From Thermoguttaceae bacterium (GTDB lineage Bacteria; Planctomycetota; Planctomycetia; Pirellulales; Thermoguttaceae): 45,973 bases of DNA. The stretch is from the NCBI GenBank assembly GCA_029975295.1, contig JARKPK010000055.1:1-45973 (forward strand). The letters are read 5' to 3'. A program made the position numbers and the translations under genes. The notes below the pieces were generated by a model. That model saw only the letters and a program-made list of their open reading frames with translations, was not told the DNA's origin and ran no database searches. Shown here in pieces: positions 25,754 through 35,219 of the stretch (position 1 is the stretch's first letter; every line of letters starts with the position of its first letter).

Positions 25754-28270
25754 CTACTCGTAGTGCAGCGCGCTGGCCAAGTCGAGCCGCGCGGCGCGTT
25801 CGGCCGGCAGCCAGGCGGCAATCAGCACGATCAGCAACCCAACGCCGATCATCGCCAAGTACCACACCGGGCGAAAGATGAAAGGCACCGGATGGCCGAT
25901 CGATTGCATCATCGCCATGTGCATGAAGTAGGCGGTGATCAATCCGCCGATGGCCCCGGTGATCAGCCCGGCCAACCCGATGATGCCCGCCTGAGTGAAC
26001 ACGAGCGCGCGCACTTGTCCCCGGGTCATGGCGACGATGCGAAGCATGCCCAACTCGCGGGTTTGCTCCAGCACGTTCATCGTCAGCGTGTTGAACACGC
26101 CGATGGCGGCCACGGCGAAGCAAACGACAATCGTGCCCCAAAGGCCGGCCTCGATGCCGCGGATCATGCCGTCGATCATCGTGGCCAAGTCGGCGAACGA
26201 ATGGAGCACCACGCCGTACTTTTCACAGATGGGCCGCAGTTGGGCCTCGACGGCCGACCGCTGGTTCGGCAGGGCCTTGATGACGAAGGCGTCGATTCCG
26301 TCCACATTGAGCAGCCGCTTGGCCGTGCCGCGCTCCATGTAGATGGCCAACCCGCCGACCAGATATTCGTTGCTCAGCGCGGCCACGCGCACCCGCTGCA
26401 CGCCTTGCCGGGTTTCGACGGGGATTTCGTCGCCAACGCTGATCTTCGCCCGTTGCGCCAGCACGGTGCCGACGATCACCTCGCCCTGGAAAAGCCGCTT
26501 CAAGACTTCGTCGGGGTCGGCTCCGCGGAGGTCCAACGTGATCGGCTGATCGGGGCGGAAATCGCGGACAATCACGACCACTTGCTGGCCGGCCGCGTCG
26601 GCCTGAAGGAACTTGGCCGAGGTCAGCCGTTCAATCCCTTCGACCCGCGCAAGATCTTCGCCCATTTCATCGGGGATGTTGGCCGATTCGGCGCCGGTCA
26701 TGTCGGGCATCATCGCGCGGACGAAAAAGTCGCCGACCAGCGTGCGCTCGTACCACTCGCGCGTATCGTTGGTGCTGTCGAGAATGGCGTTGGCCATGCC
26801 CAAGCCGGTGCTCGTGGCGATGAACAGCACGCCCACGGTCAGCGACGACCGCACGCGATGGCGGAGGATTTCGCGGTGCGCCAACCGCGCCTTGATTTGA
26901 AGGAACGGGGTGAGCAGCCAACTGAGCGACTCGGTGAAGAACGAAAGCACCTCGGGCGTGAGCAGCACGAAGCCGATCATAATCACACCGGCCGCATAAG
27001 TGCCCACCTCGATCGGCAGCCAAGCGGCCAATCCGGCGGCGAGAACGGCCGAGCCGACGAAGACCATCACCAGCCCGGCCACCGTCGTACGCCGACTATG
27101 GCCGTGAACGTCGGTCTTAAGCACTGGGGCCAAGCCTTCCAGCGGCGAAAGCCTGGCGGCGACGATCGTCGGCACAATGGCCCCCAGGGCAGAGAGCAAC
27201 AGCCCGAACCCGAAGGCCGATACGATCGGCACCCAGGTGACTTTCATCGGGGGTTGATGCACCTGCATCAAACGGCTGAGGGCTTCGCCCAGTCCGAACG
27301 CGCCCAACAGCCCCAGCCCGATCCCCAGCAACGAACCGACGACACCGAACACCAGGCTTTCGCCGAGAACCAATCGGCCCAGTTGCTGCCGCGTGGCGCC
27401 GACGCAGCGCATCACAGCCAGTTGTTGGCGCCGCTCGCCGATGCTCATCAGGAATGTGTTGAGAATAATGAACGCCGCCGAAAGCAGGGCGAAGGCCGTG
27501 ATCCATTGCAGCGCCTGCTGGCTGGCGTTGAGGGTTTCGTCCATGATTTGCGTGCGGACCGCGGGCCGCCGCGCTTGCAACTCGGGCGGCAGCACTGCCG
27601 AGAGCCGTTCGATGACGCCCGATTCGTCCGTGTGATCGGCAACGACGATCTGAATCGATTCGATCTGCCCGCGGGCGCGGAAGAACTGCTGGGCGCGGTC
27701 GAGCGGCAGGAACATCACCCCGGCCAGCCGCAGGGCGTCGGAGCCTTCCACCTTCAGCAGTCCGACGAGTTCCAGCTCGCGGCCGCCGTCGCGGGTGAGG
27801 ATGCGGGCGCGATCGCCCAGCTTCAAGCCCAAGCTGCGGGCGAATTGCATTTCCATGGCCATGCCGGCTTCGCGCGGGCGGGGCATGCGGCCTTCGGCGA
27901 ACTGGTAGGTGCGGATGGCGCCGTCGCGCTGAGGATCGACGCCCAGGGCCAGCAGCTTCACGCGCCCGCGATCGTGGAACAGAATGGTCGGCCGCTGCAA
28001 AATCGGCGCGGCGGCCGCCACGCCGGCCACCGCCTCGACGCGTTCCAACGCGCCGGCGTCGAACAGCCCGCCGCCCCGCGGCACTACTTCGAGGGCCGTC
28101 TTGCCGGTGACCGTTGAGAACAGTTCGTAGTAGGCGCTCCGCGTCGTCGAGGTGGCGACGATCACCGCCACGACCAAGGCCACGCCCAGCACGATGCTCG
28201 TCAGGGTCAGCAAACTGCGCAACGGGCGATGCCGCGCGTGGCGCAGACTGAATTTCCAGAGAACTCTCAC
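25754..28270 (-). CDS. ABC transporter permease with two FtsX/MacB-type domains
   Basis: An 838-residue inner-membrane permease. The N-terminal membrane segment (about 14-38, SLLTLTSIVLGVALVVAVIVA) precedes a MacB-like periplasmic domain (~45-255). The first FtsX module follows (~260-410, with GERRQQLAVMRCVGATRQQL). After middle membrane segments and a second periplasmic domain (~500-700), a second FtsX module (~710-838) contains TLTMNVLEQTRELGMLRIVAMTRGQV. This duplicated layout is typical of single-chain LolCDE/MacB-like transporters that move lipoproteins or other substrates outward. The start is GTG 28270, directly after the TAA of the ATPase gene. Confidence 0.92.
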   Translation of the reverse strand: MRVLWKFSLRHARHRPLRSLLTLTSIVLGVALVVAVIVATSTTRSAYYELFSTVTGKTALEVVPRGGGLFDAGALERVEAVAGVAAAAPILQRPTILFHDRGRVKLLALGVDPQRDGAIRTYQFAEGRMPRPREAGMAMEMQFARSLGLKLGDRARILTRDGGRELELVGLLKVEGSDALRLAGVMFLPLDRAQQFFRARGQIESIQIVVADHTDESGVIERLSAVLPPELQARRPAVRTQIMDETLNASQQALQWITAFALLSAAFIILNTFLMSIGERRQQLAVMRCVGATRQQLGRLVLGESLVFGVVGSLLGIGLGLLGAFGLGEALSRLMQVHQPPMKVTWVPIVSAFGFGLLLSALGAIVPTIVAARLSPLEGLAPVLKTDVHGHSRRTTVAGLVMVFVGSAVLAAGLAAWLPIEVGTYAAGVIMIGFVLLTPEVLSFFTESLSWLLTPFLQIKARLAHREILRHRVRSSLTVGVLFIATSTGLGMANAILDSTNDTREWYERTLVGDFFVRAMMPDMTGAESANIPDEMGEDLARVEGIERLTSAKFLQADAAGQQVVVIVRDFRPDQPITLDLRGADPDEVLKRLFQGEVIVGTVLAQRAKISVGDEIPVETRQGVQRVRVAALSNEYLVGGLAIYMERGTAKRLLNVDGIDAFVIKALPNQRSAVEAQLRPICEKYGVVLHSFADLATMIDGMIRGIEAGLWGTIVVCFAVAAIGVFNTLTMNVLEQTRELGMLRIVAMTRGQVRALVFTQAGIIGLAGLITGAIGGLITAYFMHMAMMQSIGHPVPFIFRPVWYLAMIGVGLLIVLIAAWLPAERAARLDLASALHYE

Positions 28271-28984
28271 TTAGCGTCGCTCCAGCGCGGAATCGTTGTG
28301 CACTACGTCTTCGACCAACCCGTCGCCCAAATGAATGACGCGGTCGGCCTGCGCCGCCACGTCGGGATCGTGCGTCACCATCACCATCGTCTGCCGCTGC
28401 TCATCGACCAGCTTCCGCAAAATACGAACGACGCGCTGCCCGTTGGCGCTGTCGAGGTTGCCGGTCGGCTCGTCGGCCAGCAGAATGGCCGGCTCGATCA
28501 CCAGCGCCCGAGCAATCGCCACCCGCTGCTGTTCGCCCCCCGACATTTGGGCGGGCAGGTGCGTGCGCCGGTTGGCCATGCCCACCAGTTCCAACTTCTC
28601 CACGGCGCGGCGGAGCGCCTCGGCATGCGAAACGCCGTCGAGTTCCAGCGGCAAGGCGACATTCTCTTCGGCTGAGAGAATCGGCAGCAGGTTGAACGAT
28701 TGAAAGATGAATCCGATGCGGCGGCGGCGGATGAGCGTGCGCTGGTCGTCGGTGGTGTGCGCCAGATCGTTGCCTTCCAGAAGGATTTCACCCTCGGTCG
28801 GCAGATCGACCCCGCCCAACAGATGCAGCAGCGTGCTTTTGCCCGACCCCGATCGCCCCATGATCGCCACGAAGTCGCCGCGGCGAACCCGCAGATCGAC
28901 CCCGCGCAACGCCTCGACCAGCGATTCGCCCTCGCCGTACGAGCGTTTGACGCCGCGGGCTTCCAATACAATTTCGTTTTCCAT
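28271..28984 (-). CDS. ABC transporter ATP-binding protein (LolD/MacB type)
   Basis: A 237-residue cytoplasmic ATPase that powers the permease downstream. Motifs: Walker A GRSGSGKST, Q-loop GFIFQSFNLLP, signature SGGEQQRVAIARAL, Walker B ILLADEPTGNLDS and the H-switch VMVTHDP. The AFNLLP/TGNLDS wording is the LolD/MacB subgroup. Its TAA stop abuts the GTG of the permease with no spacer, a clear sign of coupling. ATG 28984 has no strong Shine-Dalgarno. Confidence 0.95.
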   Translation of the reverse strand: MENEIVLEARGVKRSYGEGESLVEALRGVDLRVRRGDFVAIMGRSGSGKSTLLHLLGGVDLPTEGEILLEGNDLAHTTDDQRTLIRRRRIGFIFQSFNLLPILSAEENVALPLELDGVSHAEALRRAVEKLELVGMANRRTHLPAQMSGGEQQRVAIARALVIEPAILLADEPTGNLDSANGQRVVRILRKLVDEQRQTMVMVTHDPDVAAQADRVIHLGDGLVEDVVHNDSALERR

Positions 28985-29401
28985 TGAGGTGTTTCGTCTG
29001 TTGTTGCACCGCGAGGCGCAGGCCGATCAGGCGGCGGGGAACGGTCCACCTTCGCTGCCAGGGCGGTCCTGAACGCGGCGGCCATGCGCGCCTGGAGCTG
29101 CGCCGCCCACGGGGGCGGAAGGATTCAACTTCAATCTACCGAAGGGCGGGCGGTTTGCCTATCGGTTGGCGGCCGATTCCCTGCGGTTCGCCGCGGCGCA
29201 GCCGTCAAATTACGGAATCTGTATCGATCGCCGGCGACTTGCCGGTCGCGCGAGTCGGGCAACCGACCCGCGCCGGCTCCATCGCGCAAATGACGGCGAC
29301 GGATGAAGTTGAGCCGCAGCCGCGCCGAGCGCCGCGCAGGTGCTGCCCGATGGGCTGCCGGGCGCAAGTCGCGCAACGCGGGCACGCAGCGGCCGTTTCG
29401 G
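28985..29401. other. Intergenic region between EF-G and the ABC genes
   Basis: 417 bp of GC-rich sequence with no convincing gene on either strand and no clear promoter or terminator. A TAGATT word on the minus strand (around 29135) could be a -10 box but lacks a partner. Confidence 0.5.
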
Positions 29402-31510
29402 TTAGAGGAACGATTGCAAGACTTCGGGCGGGGCGGGCCCGTAGCTGTGCGGTTCCATCGTACACGAGGCGCGGCCCTGGCTCAGCCCGCGCATCGCGCT
29501 GGAATAGCCAAACAGATTCGCCAGCGGGGCCTGCGCCTCGATCACGGTGTTGCGGCCGCGCTGATGGGTTCGTGTGATGATCGCCCGACGCTGCTGCAAG
29601 TCGCCCATGATGTCGCCCAAATGTTCCTCGGGCAGAGTGACCTCGATCCGCATGATCGGTTCGAGCAGCACAATGCCGGCCTCGCGCAGCGCCTTGTTGA
29701 ACGCGTCGCCCGCGGCAAACCGAAACGCCGTTTCGTTCGACTCGGTTTCGTGCGTCTCGCCGCCGAGGATCGTCACGCGGGCCTGCATCAGCGGAAAACC
29801 GAGCGACCCGCCGCCTTGGCCCAATTCGCTCAGCACCTCTAGCGCCGCCGCCAGATAGGCCTCGGGCAATCCGTGGTCGGGCGCCACGAGCACGACCACC
29901 GGCTTCGCCGCCGGTCCGCCCGGCTCCATGCGAATCCGCAACTTGGCCCACAACTGTTGGCCCGAAAGGTTCCGATGGCACTCGCCCACCACCTCGACGG
30001 CGCGTTCGATCGTTTCGCGGTAGCTCACCCGTGGTTTATGCACGCGGACGTTCAGGCGGTAGTCGCGCAGCAAACGGTGCTTAATCACTTCCAGATGCAG
30101 TTCGCCCATGCCGCTGATCAACGTTTGCCCGGTCTCGGCGTTCTCTTGGGCGCGGAAGGTGGGATCTTGCCGCTTCATCATCTCCAGCACTTCGGCCAAC
30201 TTCTTGCGCTCGGCCGACGACTCGGGCTCGATCGCCATCGAGATGACCGTTTCGGGGAACTCAATCGCCTCCAACACGATCGGGTCTTGCGTGGAACAGA
30301 TCGTGTCGCCGGTCACCGCGCTGCGCAGGCCGATGATGCCCACGATCTCCCCGGCGGCAACCTCCTCGACCTGTTCCCGCCGGTCGGCCTGAATCCGCCA
30401 CAACTGCGGCACGTTCTCTTTCTTGTCTTTGCCGGCGTTCAACACCCGGCTGTTGGCTTTCAAGCGGCCCGAGTACACGCGAACGTAGTGCAGGTCGCCG
30501 TGGCGGTCGGCCTGAATCTTGAACACCAAGCCGCAAAACGGCTCGCTCGGGTCGGGCTTGCGCGACGTTTTGGCGTTCTTCCTCTTCGGGTCCGTGCCTT
30601 CCACCGGGGGCACGTCGGCCGGGCCGGGCAGGTAGGCCGCCACGGCGTCGAGCACCGGCTGAACGCCGATGCCGTCGAGCGCCGATCCGCACAAAACCGG
30701 CACGATCATGTGATGCAGCGCCGCCTGACGCAACACGCGGACGATCAATGCGTCGGGAACCTCCGCTTCCGTCAGCAGCAGTTCGGTCAACTCGTCGCTG
30801 TACAGCGACAACTGATCGAGCAACCGGCCGCGCCATTGGCGCGCGCGGGGCAATTCCTCCGGCGGAATCTCGCCCACCACAATCTGCTCGCCGCGGTTCT
30901 CTTTGGGAAACGAAAGCAGCTTCATCGAAACCAAGTCGATGATCCCGCGAAACGCCTCGGGAAAATGCGGAGGACCGCTTCCCAAAGGGATGTTCACCGC
31001 CAGCGGGGTGCAATTCAACCGATCGCGGATCTCGTTGTACGTGCCCTCGAAATCCGCGCCCTCGCGGTCCATCTTATTGATGAAGGCGATCCGCGGCACC
31101 CGATATTTGTCGGCCTGCCGCCAAACGGTTTCGCTTTGGGCCTCGACCCCTTCGCGAGCCGAGAAAACCACCACGCCGCCATCGAGCACGCGAAGGCTGC
31201 GCTCCACTTCGGCCGTGAAATCCACGTGGCCCGGCGTGTCGATCAGATTGATCCGAATCTTTCGTCGCGGCAGCGAGGCCGCCCATGGCGCCTGCACGTC
31301 CCATTCGAAACAAACGCACGCCGATTGGATCGTGATGCCGCGCTGCTGCTCCTCCGGGTCGAAGTCGGTCACCGTGGTGCCTTTATCGACCTCGCCCACC
31401 CGATGCGTGAAATGCGCATAATAAAGCATCCGCTCGGTTACGGTTGTCTTGCCGGCGTCGATATGGGCAATGATGCCGATGTTGCGTATCGCGGCGATGT
31501 CGTAAGGCAT
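29402..31510 (-). CDS. fusA: Elongation factor G (probable paralogue)
   Basis: A 702-residue translational GTPase that drives translocation (or recycling). G motifs: AHIDAGKTT, RGITIQSA, DTPGHVDF, NKMD and CGSALDG. Domain III SGMGELHLEVIKHRL and the domain V/C-terminal GDLQQRRA and YSSAMRGLSQGRASCTMEP are standard. The switch-adjacent wording GEVDKGTTVTDFDPEEQ differs from classical EF-G. ATG 31510 begins MPYDIAAIRNIGIIAHIDAGK; a much longer upstream frame is not conserved. No rpsL, rpsG or tuf lies beside it, so it is not in a str operon. This fits a second EF-G such as the spdEFG types described for spirochaetes, planctomycetes and deltaproteobacteria; that subtype is inference. Confidence 0.93.
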   Translation of the reverse strand: MPYDIAAIRNIGIIAHIDAGKTTVTERMLYYAHFTHRVGEVDKGTTVTDFDPEEQQRGITIQSACVCFEWDVQAPWAASLPRRKIRINLIDTPGHVDFTAEVERSLRVLDGGVVVFSAREGVEAQSETVWRQADKYRVPRIAFINKMDREGADFEGTYNEIRDRLNCTPLAVNIPLGSGPPHFPEAFRGIIDLVSMKLLSFPKENRGEQIVVGEIPPEELPRARQWRGRLLDQLSLYSDELTELLLTEAEVPDALIVRVLRQAALHHMIVPVLCGSALDGIGVQPVLDAVAAYLPGPADVPPVEGTDPKRKNAKTSRKPDPSEPFCGLVFKIQADRHGDLHYVRVYSGRLKANSRVLNAGKDKKENVPQLWRIQADRREQVEEVAAGEIVGIIGLRSAVTGDTICSTQDPIVLEAIEFPETVISMAIEPESSAERKKLAEVLEMMKRQDPTFRAQENAETGQTLISGMGELHLEVIKHRLLRDYRLNVRVHKPRVSYRETIERAVEVVGECHRNLSGQQLWAKLRIRMEPGGPAAKPVVVLVAPDHGLPEAYLAAALEVLSELGQGGGSLGFPLMQARVTILGGETHETESNETAFRFAAGDAFNKALREAGIVLLEPIMRIEVTLPEEHLGDIMGDLQQRRAIITRTHQRGRNTVIEAQAPLANLFGYSSAMRGLSQGRASCTMEPHSYGPAPPEVLQSFL

Positions 31511-31803
31511 GTCGCAAACCCAATCCCGAACTGATCGACACTGCTGCGGCCGCCGGGCCGAGAAAGAACGCCATCCCCCGGAGGCGACAAGCGTCGGGGC
31601 GGCCCAAGGAACGAACCGAGGCGCACGGAACGCACCATTTTCCAAGTCGATCGTTCGGTTGGCAATGCCCGCCCCGAAAAAATGCGGCCGACGCCCTCGG
31701 CTGATCTCCGACCGGCCGCGCGCCGATAAAGCGATTTCGGGCGGAACAGGAAGAACATGGCCGAGAAGGCGGCCCCAAGCGACCGACACCGCGAACCGTC
31801 GAG

Positions 31804-32352
31804 CTACGACGCCGGTCGCGCCGCCAGCCCCACGGCCGCCAGTAGTCCGGCAGCGACCAACGCGCCCACTTGCCACCGCGAACGCCGCGGCGGGCCGTGC
31901 CAGCGATTGACCAGCAGGTGCGTGCCCTTCCGCGACGGCAAAGCCATGCACAGGTGGTGATAGTGCCGGCCTTTGTGCTGCGAGGTTCTTTCCTCCCAGC
32001 CTGAAGAAACGCCGCCTGCGCCGGCGGCAACCACGGGAACGGTCAAATCGATCGGCCACGGTGCGGGCCACGGCACGGCGACCTCGCCTTCGTCGTCGGC
32101 CTGCGCCACCACCATGGGCGAGCCGCCCGGCTCTTGCTCCACAAGCAAGGCTTGGATTTTGCCCGCTCGGCCGTACTTGCGTTCGAAGGCGGCCAGCCAA
32201 CGGGCGCGATCGGGCGGCGACAAACGTTCCAGCCGCAGCAACTCGGTTTTTTCGGGCGAGGGCAACGGCGGAATCCGCCCGGTCGCCCGATGACGAAACA
32301 ACCCGTACACCGCCAGCGCGCCGGCCAGCACGAAACACCCGATTCGAATCAT
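31804..32352 (-). CDS. Membrane-anchored protein of unknown function, paired with PepSY protein
   Basis: A 182-residue protein with an N-terminal membrane segment (MIRIGCFVLAGALAVYGLF) and a C-terminal one (VGALVAAGLLAAVGLAA). The middle contains ERLSPPDRARWLAAFERKYG, a Pro/Trp patch (VPWPAPWPI) and HKGRHYHHLCMAL with several His residues. Its ATG overlaps the stop of the PepSY gene (ATGA at 32352-32349), so the two are coupled. No family was recognised; a cell-envelope partner of the PepSY protein is likely. Confidence 0.65.
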   Translation of the reverse strand: MIRIGCFVLAGALAVYGLFRHRATGRIPPLPSPEKTELLRLERLSPPDRARWLAAFERKYGRAGKIQALLVEQEPGGSPMVVAQADDEGEVAVPWPAPWPIDLTVPVVAAGAGGVSSGWEERTSQHKGRHYHHLCMALPSRKGTHLLVNRWHGPPRRSRWQVGALVAAGLLAAVGLAARPAS

Positions 32353-32981
32353 CGCTCATCCCCCGCCACTATGCTTGGTGCAATCGGCCTCTCGACTGCG
32401 GCCGCACTTTGGACAACGCCCGGCTTCGCCCGCGGCCGAATCCGCCAGATCCACAACCCGGAAATCACCACGATCAACATGCCCGCGGCCGAAAGGTCGA
32501 GCCAAAGGAACGCCCAACGCGGCCCGAAGAACAGATCGCCCTTGTGCAACCGCTCGACCCAATGCGGCCCGGCGCCAAGCGAAACCACCGCTCGCTCGAC
32601 GGTGGAATAAACCACCTCGGGCGGCGCGACATGTTCGCCCTTGGCCGCGCGAACCTTGACAATCACCCCGAGACCGGGCTGATGCTTCAATTCGATGCGG
32701 TCCAACTGCGGCGCCTTACGCCACAGGCGCTCGGCCTGGGCAAGGGCTTCGTCGATCGCCGCGGCATGGTCGCGCCAACCGGCGGCGGACAACGGCTGGG
32801 CCGACGCGCGCAAGCCCGTCCCACCCGGCGATGGATCCGCGCGCTCCACCTTGACGCTGCGCAGCCCCAACGAGTCGCGGTGCAACCAAAGGACGCCGCT
32901 GACAGCCAACACCACCATCGGCACAGCCGTAGCCAGCCCGAACCATAAATGAACCCGCCGCCAAAAGCGCGCCCCGTGCAT
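32349..32981 (-). CDS. PepSY-associated membrane protein
   Basis: A 210-residue protein with an N-terminal membrane helix beginning RRVHLWFGLATAVPMVVLAVSGVLW, the standard start of PepSY-associated TM proteins (often linked to iron uptake or peptidase regulation). A periplasmic domain follows (~45-150), and LDLSAAGMLIVVISGLWIWRI is a second helix. The loop contains ERLHKGDLFFGPRWAFLWLDL, a signature in this family. Its 3' end overlaps the 182-residue gene by 4 bp. The exact role is unknown. Confidence 0.85.
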   Translation of the reverse strand: MHGARFWRRVHLWFGLATAVPMVVLAVSGVLWLHRDSLGLRSVKVERADPSPGGTGLRASAQPLSAAGWRDHAAAIDEALAQAERLWRKAPQLDRIELKHQPGLGVIVKVRAAKGEHVAPPEVVYSTVERAVVSLGAGPHWVERLHKGDLFFGPRWAFLWLDLSAAGMLIVVISGLWIWRIRPRAKPGVVQSAAAVERPIAPSIVAGDER

Positions 32982-33246
32982 GATGAACCCTTACGAAATA
33001 CCGCCAAACTGAAGCCAAACCGAGGATACACCGCCCACTAATCAATGCCTCTGAGCGAACACGGAGCCGCGGGGCGCAACACTCCGCCGCCAACTCGCCC
33101 AGGCCGATGAACCGGCACTGCGCGCGCCGAGAATTTGGCCGGCATGCCGTCTAAGCCGCCCGGCCCCACGGAGTGCATTCCGCGTCTTCAAACCAAGCTG
33201 ACGCTGCGAGCACCCCCGCGCAGCACAAACCGCCGCCCTTGGCCCG

Positions 33247-34032
33247 TCAGTCGTCCCCGCCGCCGGTCTTCCCGCGATACTCGTCCCAGTCGGCTTGCTC
33301 GCTGAAGCTGAGCACGTTGCCGGCCATGAAAAGCACGTTCATGTGCTGCGGATGCTGTGCGGCCGTGGTATAAACGCCGCGGAGTGGTGCGCTGCGCACC
33401 TCGCCCACCTTCCACGGCTCGACCATGTCGCGGGCCAACTGGATTTGCGAACTCTGCACGCGGTCTTCCGGCTTGAGCGTCTTGCCTTCCATCTGCTTCT
33501 TCACGTCGATGCCCACCTCGTGGTGCTTGAGGTACCGATCGACGCGCGGCTCGGCCTTCTTCACCTTGGGCTTGCCGGTCTTCGCGTCGATTACTGTTCG
33601 TTCCGGCAGGGCGGGCCGGCTGAGCGACCGCCCCTCGAGCTTGTAGCTCGATCCGAACGTCTCCCACAACGGCGTGCGATCCTCTTGCGAGCCGGCATCC
33701 GAAGGGCAGCGAAAGATCTCCTCCGAGTTTTCGCAGAACGGCAGCAACGCATACATGGCCGATTGCCGCTTGTCGGTCATGTCGCCCTCGCCCACATGCG
33801 GCGGCATCCGCCCGCGATGACTGTCGGCAAACAGATGAACGGCAATCCCGATCTGGTGGAGGTTCGATTGGCATTGGGCGTTTCGGGCGGCCTCGCGGGC
33901 CGCCTGCACAGCCGGCAGCAACAGACTGACGAGCGAGCCGATAATCGAGATCACCACCAGCAGCTCGATCAGGCTGAAGCCCCGGCGCGATCGCAACGCG
34001 AGAAACACGAGTCTGCGGTTAACCCGACCCAT
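33247..34032 (-). CDS. DUF1559 type II pilin-like protein
   Basis: A 261-residue protein with a prepilin-type N-terminus: a basic leader, then [37 protein letters not shown], with Gly18/Phe19 as the cleavage point and Glu at mature position 5. The rest matches the DUF1559 family abundant in Planctomycetota: [14 protein letters not shown], then a C-terminal [13 protein letters not shown] in place of the usual FxDGxV block. ATG 34032 is preceded by GGGGAATC at good spacing. The protein is probably inserted in or displayed at the cell envelope; no function is assigned. Confidence 0.92.
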   Translation of the reverse strand: MGRVNRRLVFLALRSRRGFSLIELLVVISIIGSLVSLLLPAVQAAREAARNAQCQSNLHQIGIAVHLFADSHRGRMPPHVGEGDMTDKRQSAMYALLPFCENSEEIFRCPSDAGSQEDRTPLWETFGSSYKLEGRSLSRPALPERTVIDAKTGKPKVKKAEPRVDRYLKHHEVGIDVKKQMEGKTLKPEDRVQSSQIQLARDMVEPWKVGEVRSAPLRGVYTTAAQHPQHMNVLFMAGNVLSFSEQADWDEYRGKTGGGDD

Positions 34033-35219
34033 TTTTTGATTCCCCAAAATATAGATATTGAGACTCAGTATCAACGTGATCCAAGTCTATCAGCCGCCGC
34101 ATTCCCCCGCAACCCCATTTCCCGACTGAACGAAAACCGTGATTGCTAAACATCTATTAGAGTTCGGCTTCTGAATTCATGGAATGTCGGAGGCCCGGCG
34201 CAGCGATCCGTCGAATGTCGCGCTAAGCGCCCGGGTCGTTCCGAGGGAAGCCCAAGTTGGGCGGCGAAAAAATTCACGAAAACTCCGTTTTTTCACCCGT
34301 CGGGCAGAGGATTCCTGGGCCTCGAAGGACAGTGGCACACCGACAGACCACCGCCCACGGAACGACCATTCTTCGTGGATCTCCCGGCCAGCAATCCGCG
34401 TACCTTTCGTTGCGCAGTAACGACGATTTGCCGTCGGCCTGCCGGAGCTCGGCAGATGCCCAACGGCCTGCCGAAGCGAACCCCAACAACCCGACCGGCG
34501 CAACTGAAATCCAAATCGGGTTTTCCGAACAAGGTTCGCTCCATCGGCCGGGCCTTGGCTCGCAGCCGCCCAGCACCTGGCCGGAAGAAAATCCTCATTC
34601 CGCTTGCTGCCGTTCGCTTCCGCACCGGCGCGCGAATCGACGCGAGTGTCGTGCCGATCGACACGCTAGGCCGTCGCCCGCTCATCTGCCGTCGTGTCCG
34701 GCAAACCCCGATCGAGCGCCGCCGATAGCGGTCGCCGTTGCTGCATCAGGCGGTCGCGATCAGTAGAATAGGTGCGGCGATTGAACCGGGCCGGTTCGTT
34801 GCCGCAGCCACCGGCGCAGACGGAATCCGCGCGACAACGGCCGAATCATTCCCAACAATGAGCAACGCGGCCGCTCGCAGCCCGTTGAAAAACAAAATGC
34901 TTGAACAAGCCCTTGTGGGCAAAATCGTTTGCAACCGCTGCCAAGTGTGCTTGCAAATACTATTTCAACGCGGCCGCTAAGGCAGCGGATCAACCGACTG
35001 CGTGTCGCGCCCCAACGACTGCGTTGCGTTCGGCACTTCCATTGAAATGGGATGTGCGACGGCAACGGCAAATGATTGCCAGCACTGCCAAGCGCTGAGC
35101 GAGCGCACGGCGGACGATCGCGCCGCTGTTGTTTGTTTGATTCTGTGGTTTGAGTTTCGCGGTTGCGGCGGTCTTTCGGCCGCCGGCCGTTGCCTTCCCA
35201 CCTCGACGGAGTTCCCGCC
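34033..35219. other. Long intergenic region with a structured patch
   Basis: About 1.2 kb separates divergent genes. Open frames here lack motifs and ribosome-binding sites. Visible structure: GCCCA/TGGGC near 34252, a GAAAAAA/TTTTTTC pair around 34264-34295, and the candidate RNA at 34883-34988. The word AACGCGGCCGCT occurs twice (34864 and 34968) flanking that element. Confidence 0.6.
34883..34988 (+). ncRNA. Candidate structured RNA with possible pseudoknot
   Basis: Nested complementarities: outer stem CGTTGAAA (34883-34890) with TTTCAACG (34963-34970); inner hairpin GCCC/GGGC (34909-34920, TTGT loop); second hairpin TTTGCAA/TTGCAAA (34928-34957). The 16-nt loop of the second hairpin starts CCGCTGCC (34935-34942), which is perfectly complementary to GGCAGCGG at 34981-34988. 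That would give a three-way junction with a loop-tail pseudoknot. No known RNA family is recognised. TTGCAA is palindromic, so a protein-binding site is an alternative. Confidence 0.3.

Noticed and set aside
25763-28117. A 784-residue open frame antisense to the ABC permease
   Set aside because: Gln/His/Arg-rich with no recognisable domain; the opposite strand encodes a clear FtsX-type permease.
34046-34074. TTGATA/TATTTT promoter for the DUF1559 gene
   Set aside because: Its predicted transcript start would fall downstream of the Shine-Dalgarno GGGGAA, leaving the message without it.
34177-34766. Short open frames on both strands in the 34.1-34.8 kb gap
   Set aside because: No ribosome-binding sites, motifs or codon-position bias compared with neighbouring genes.
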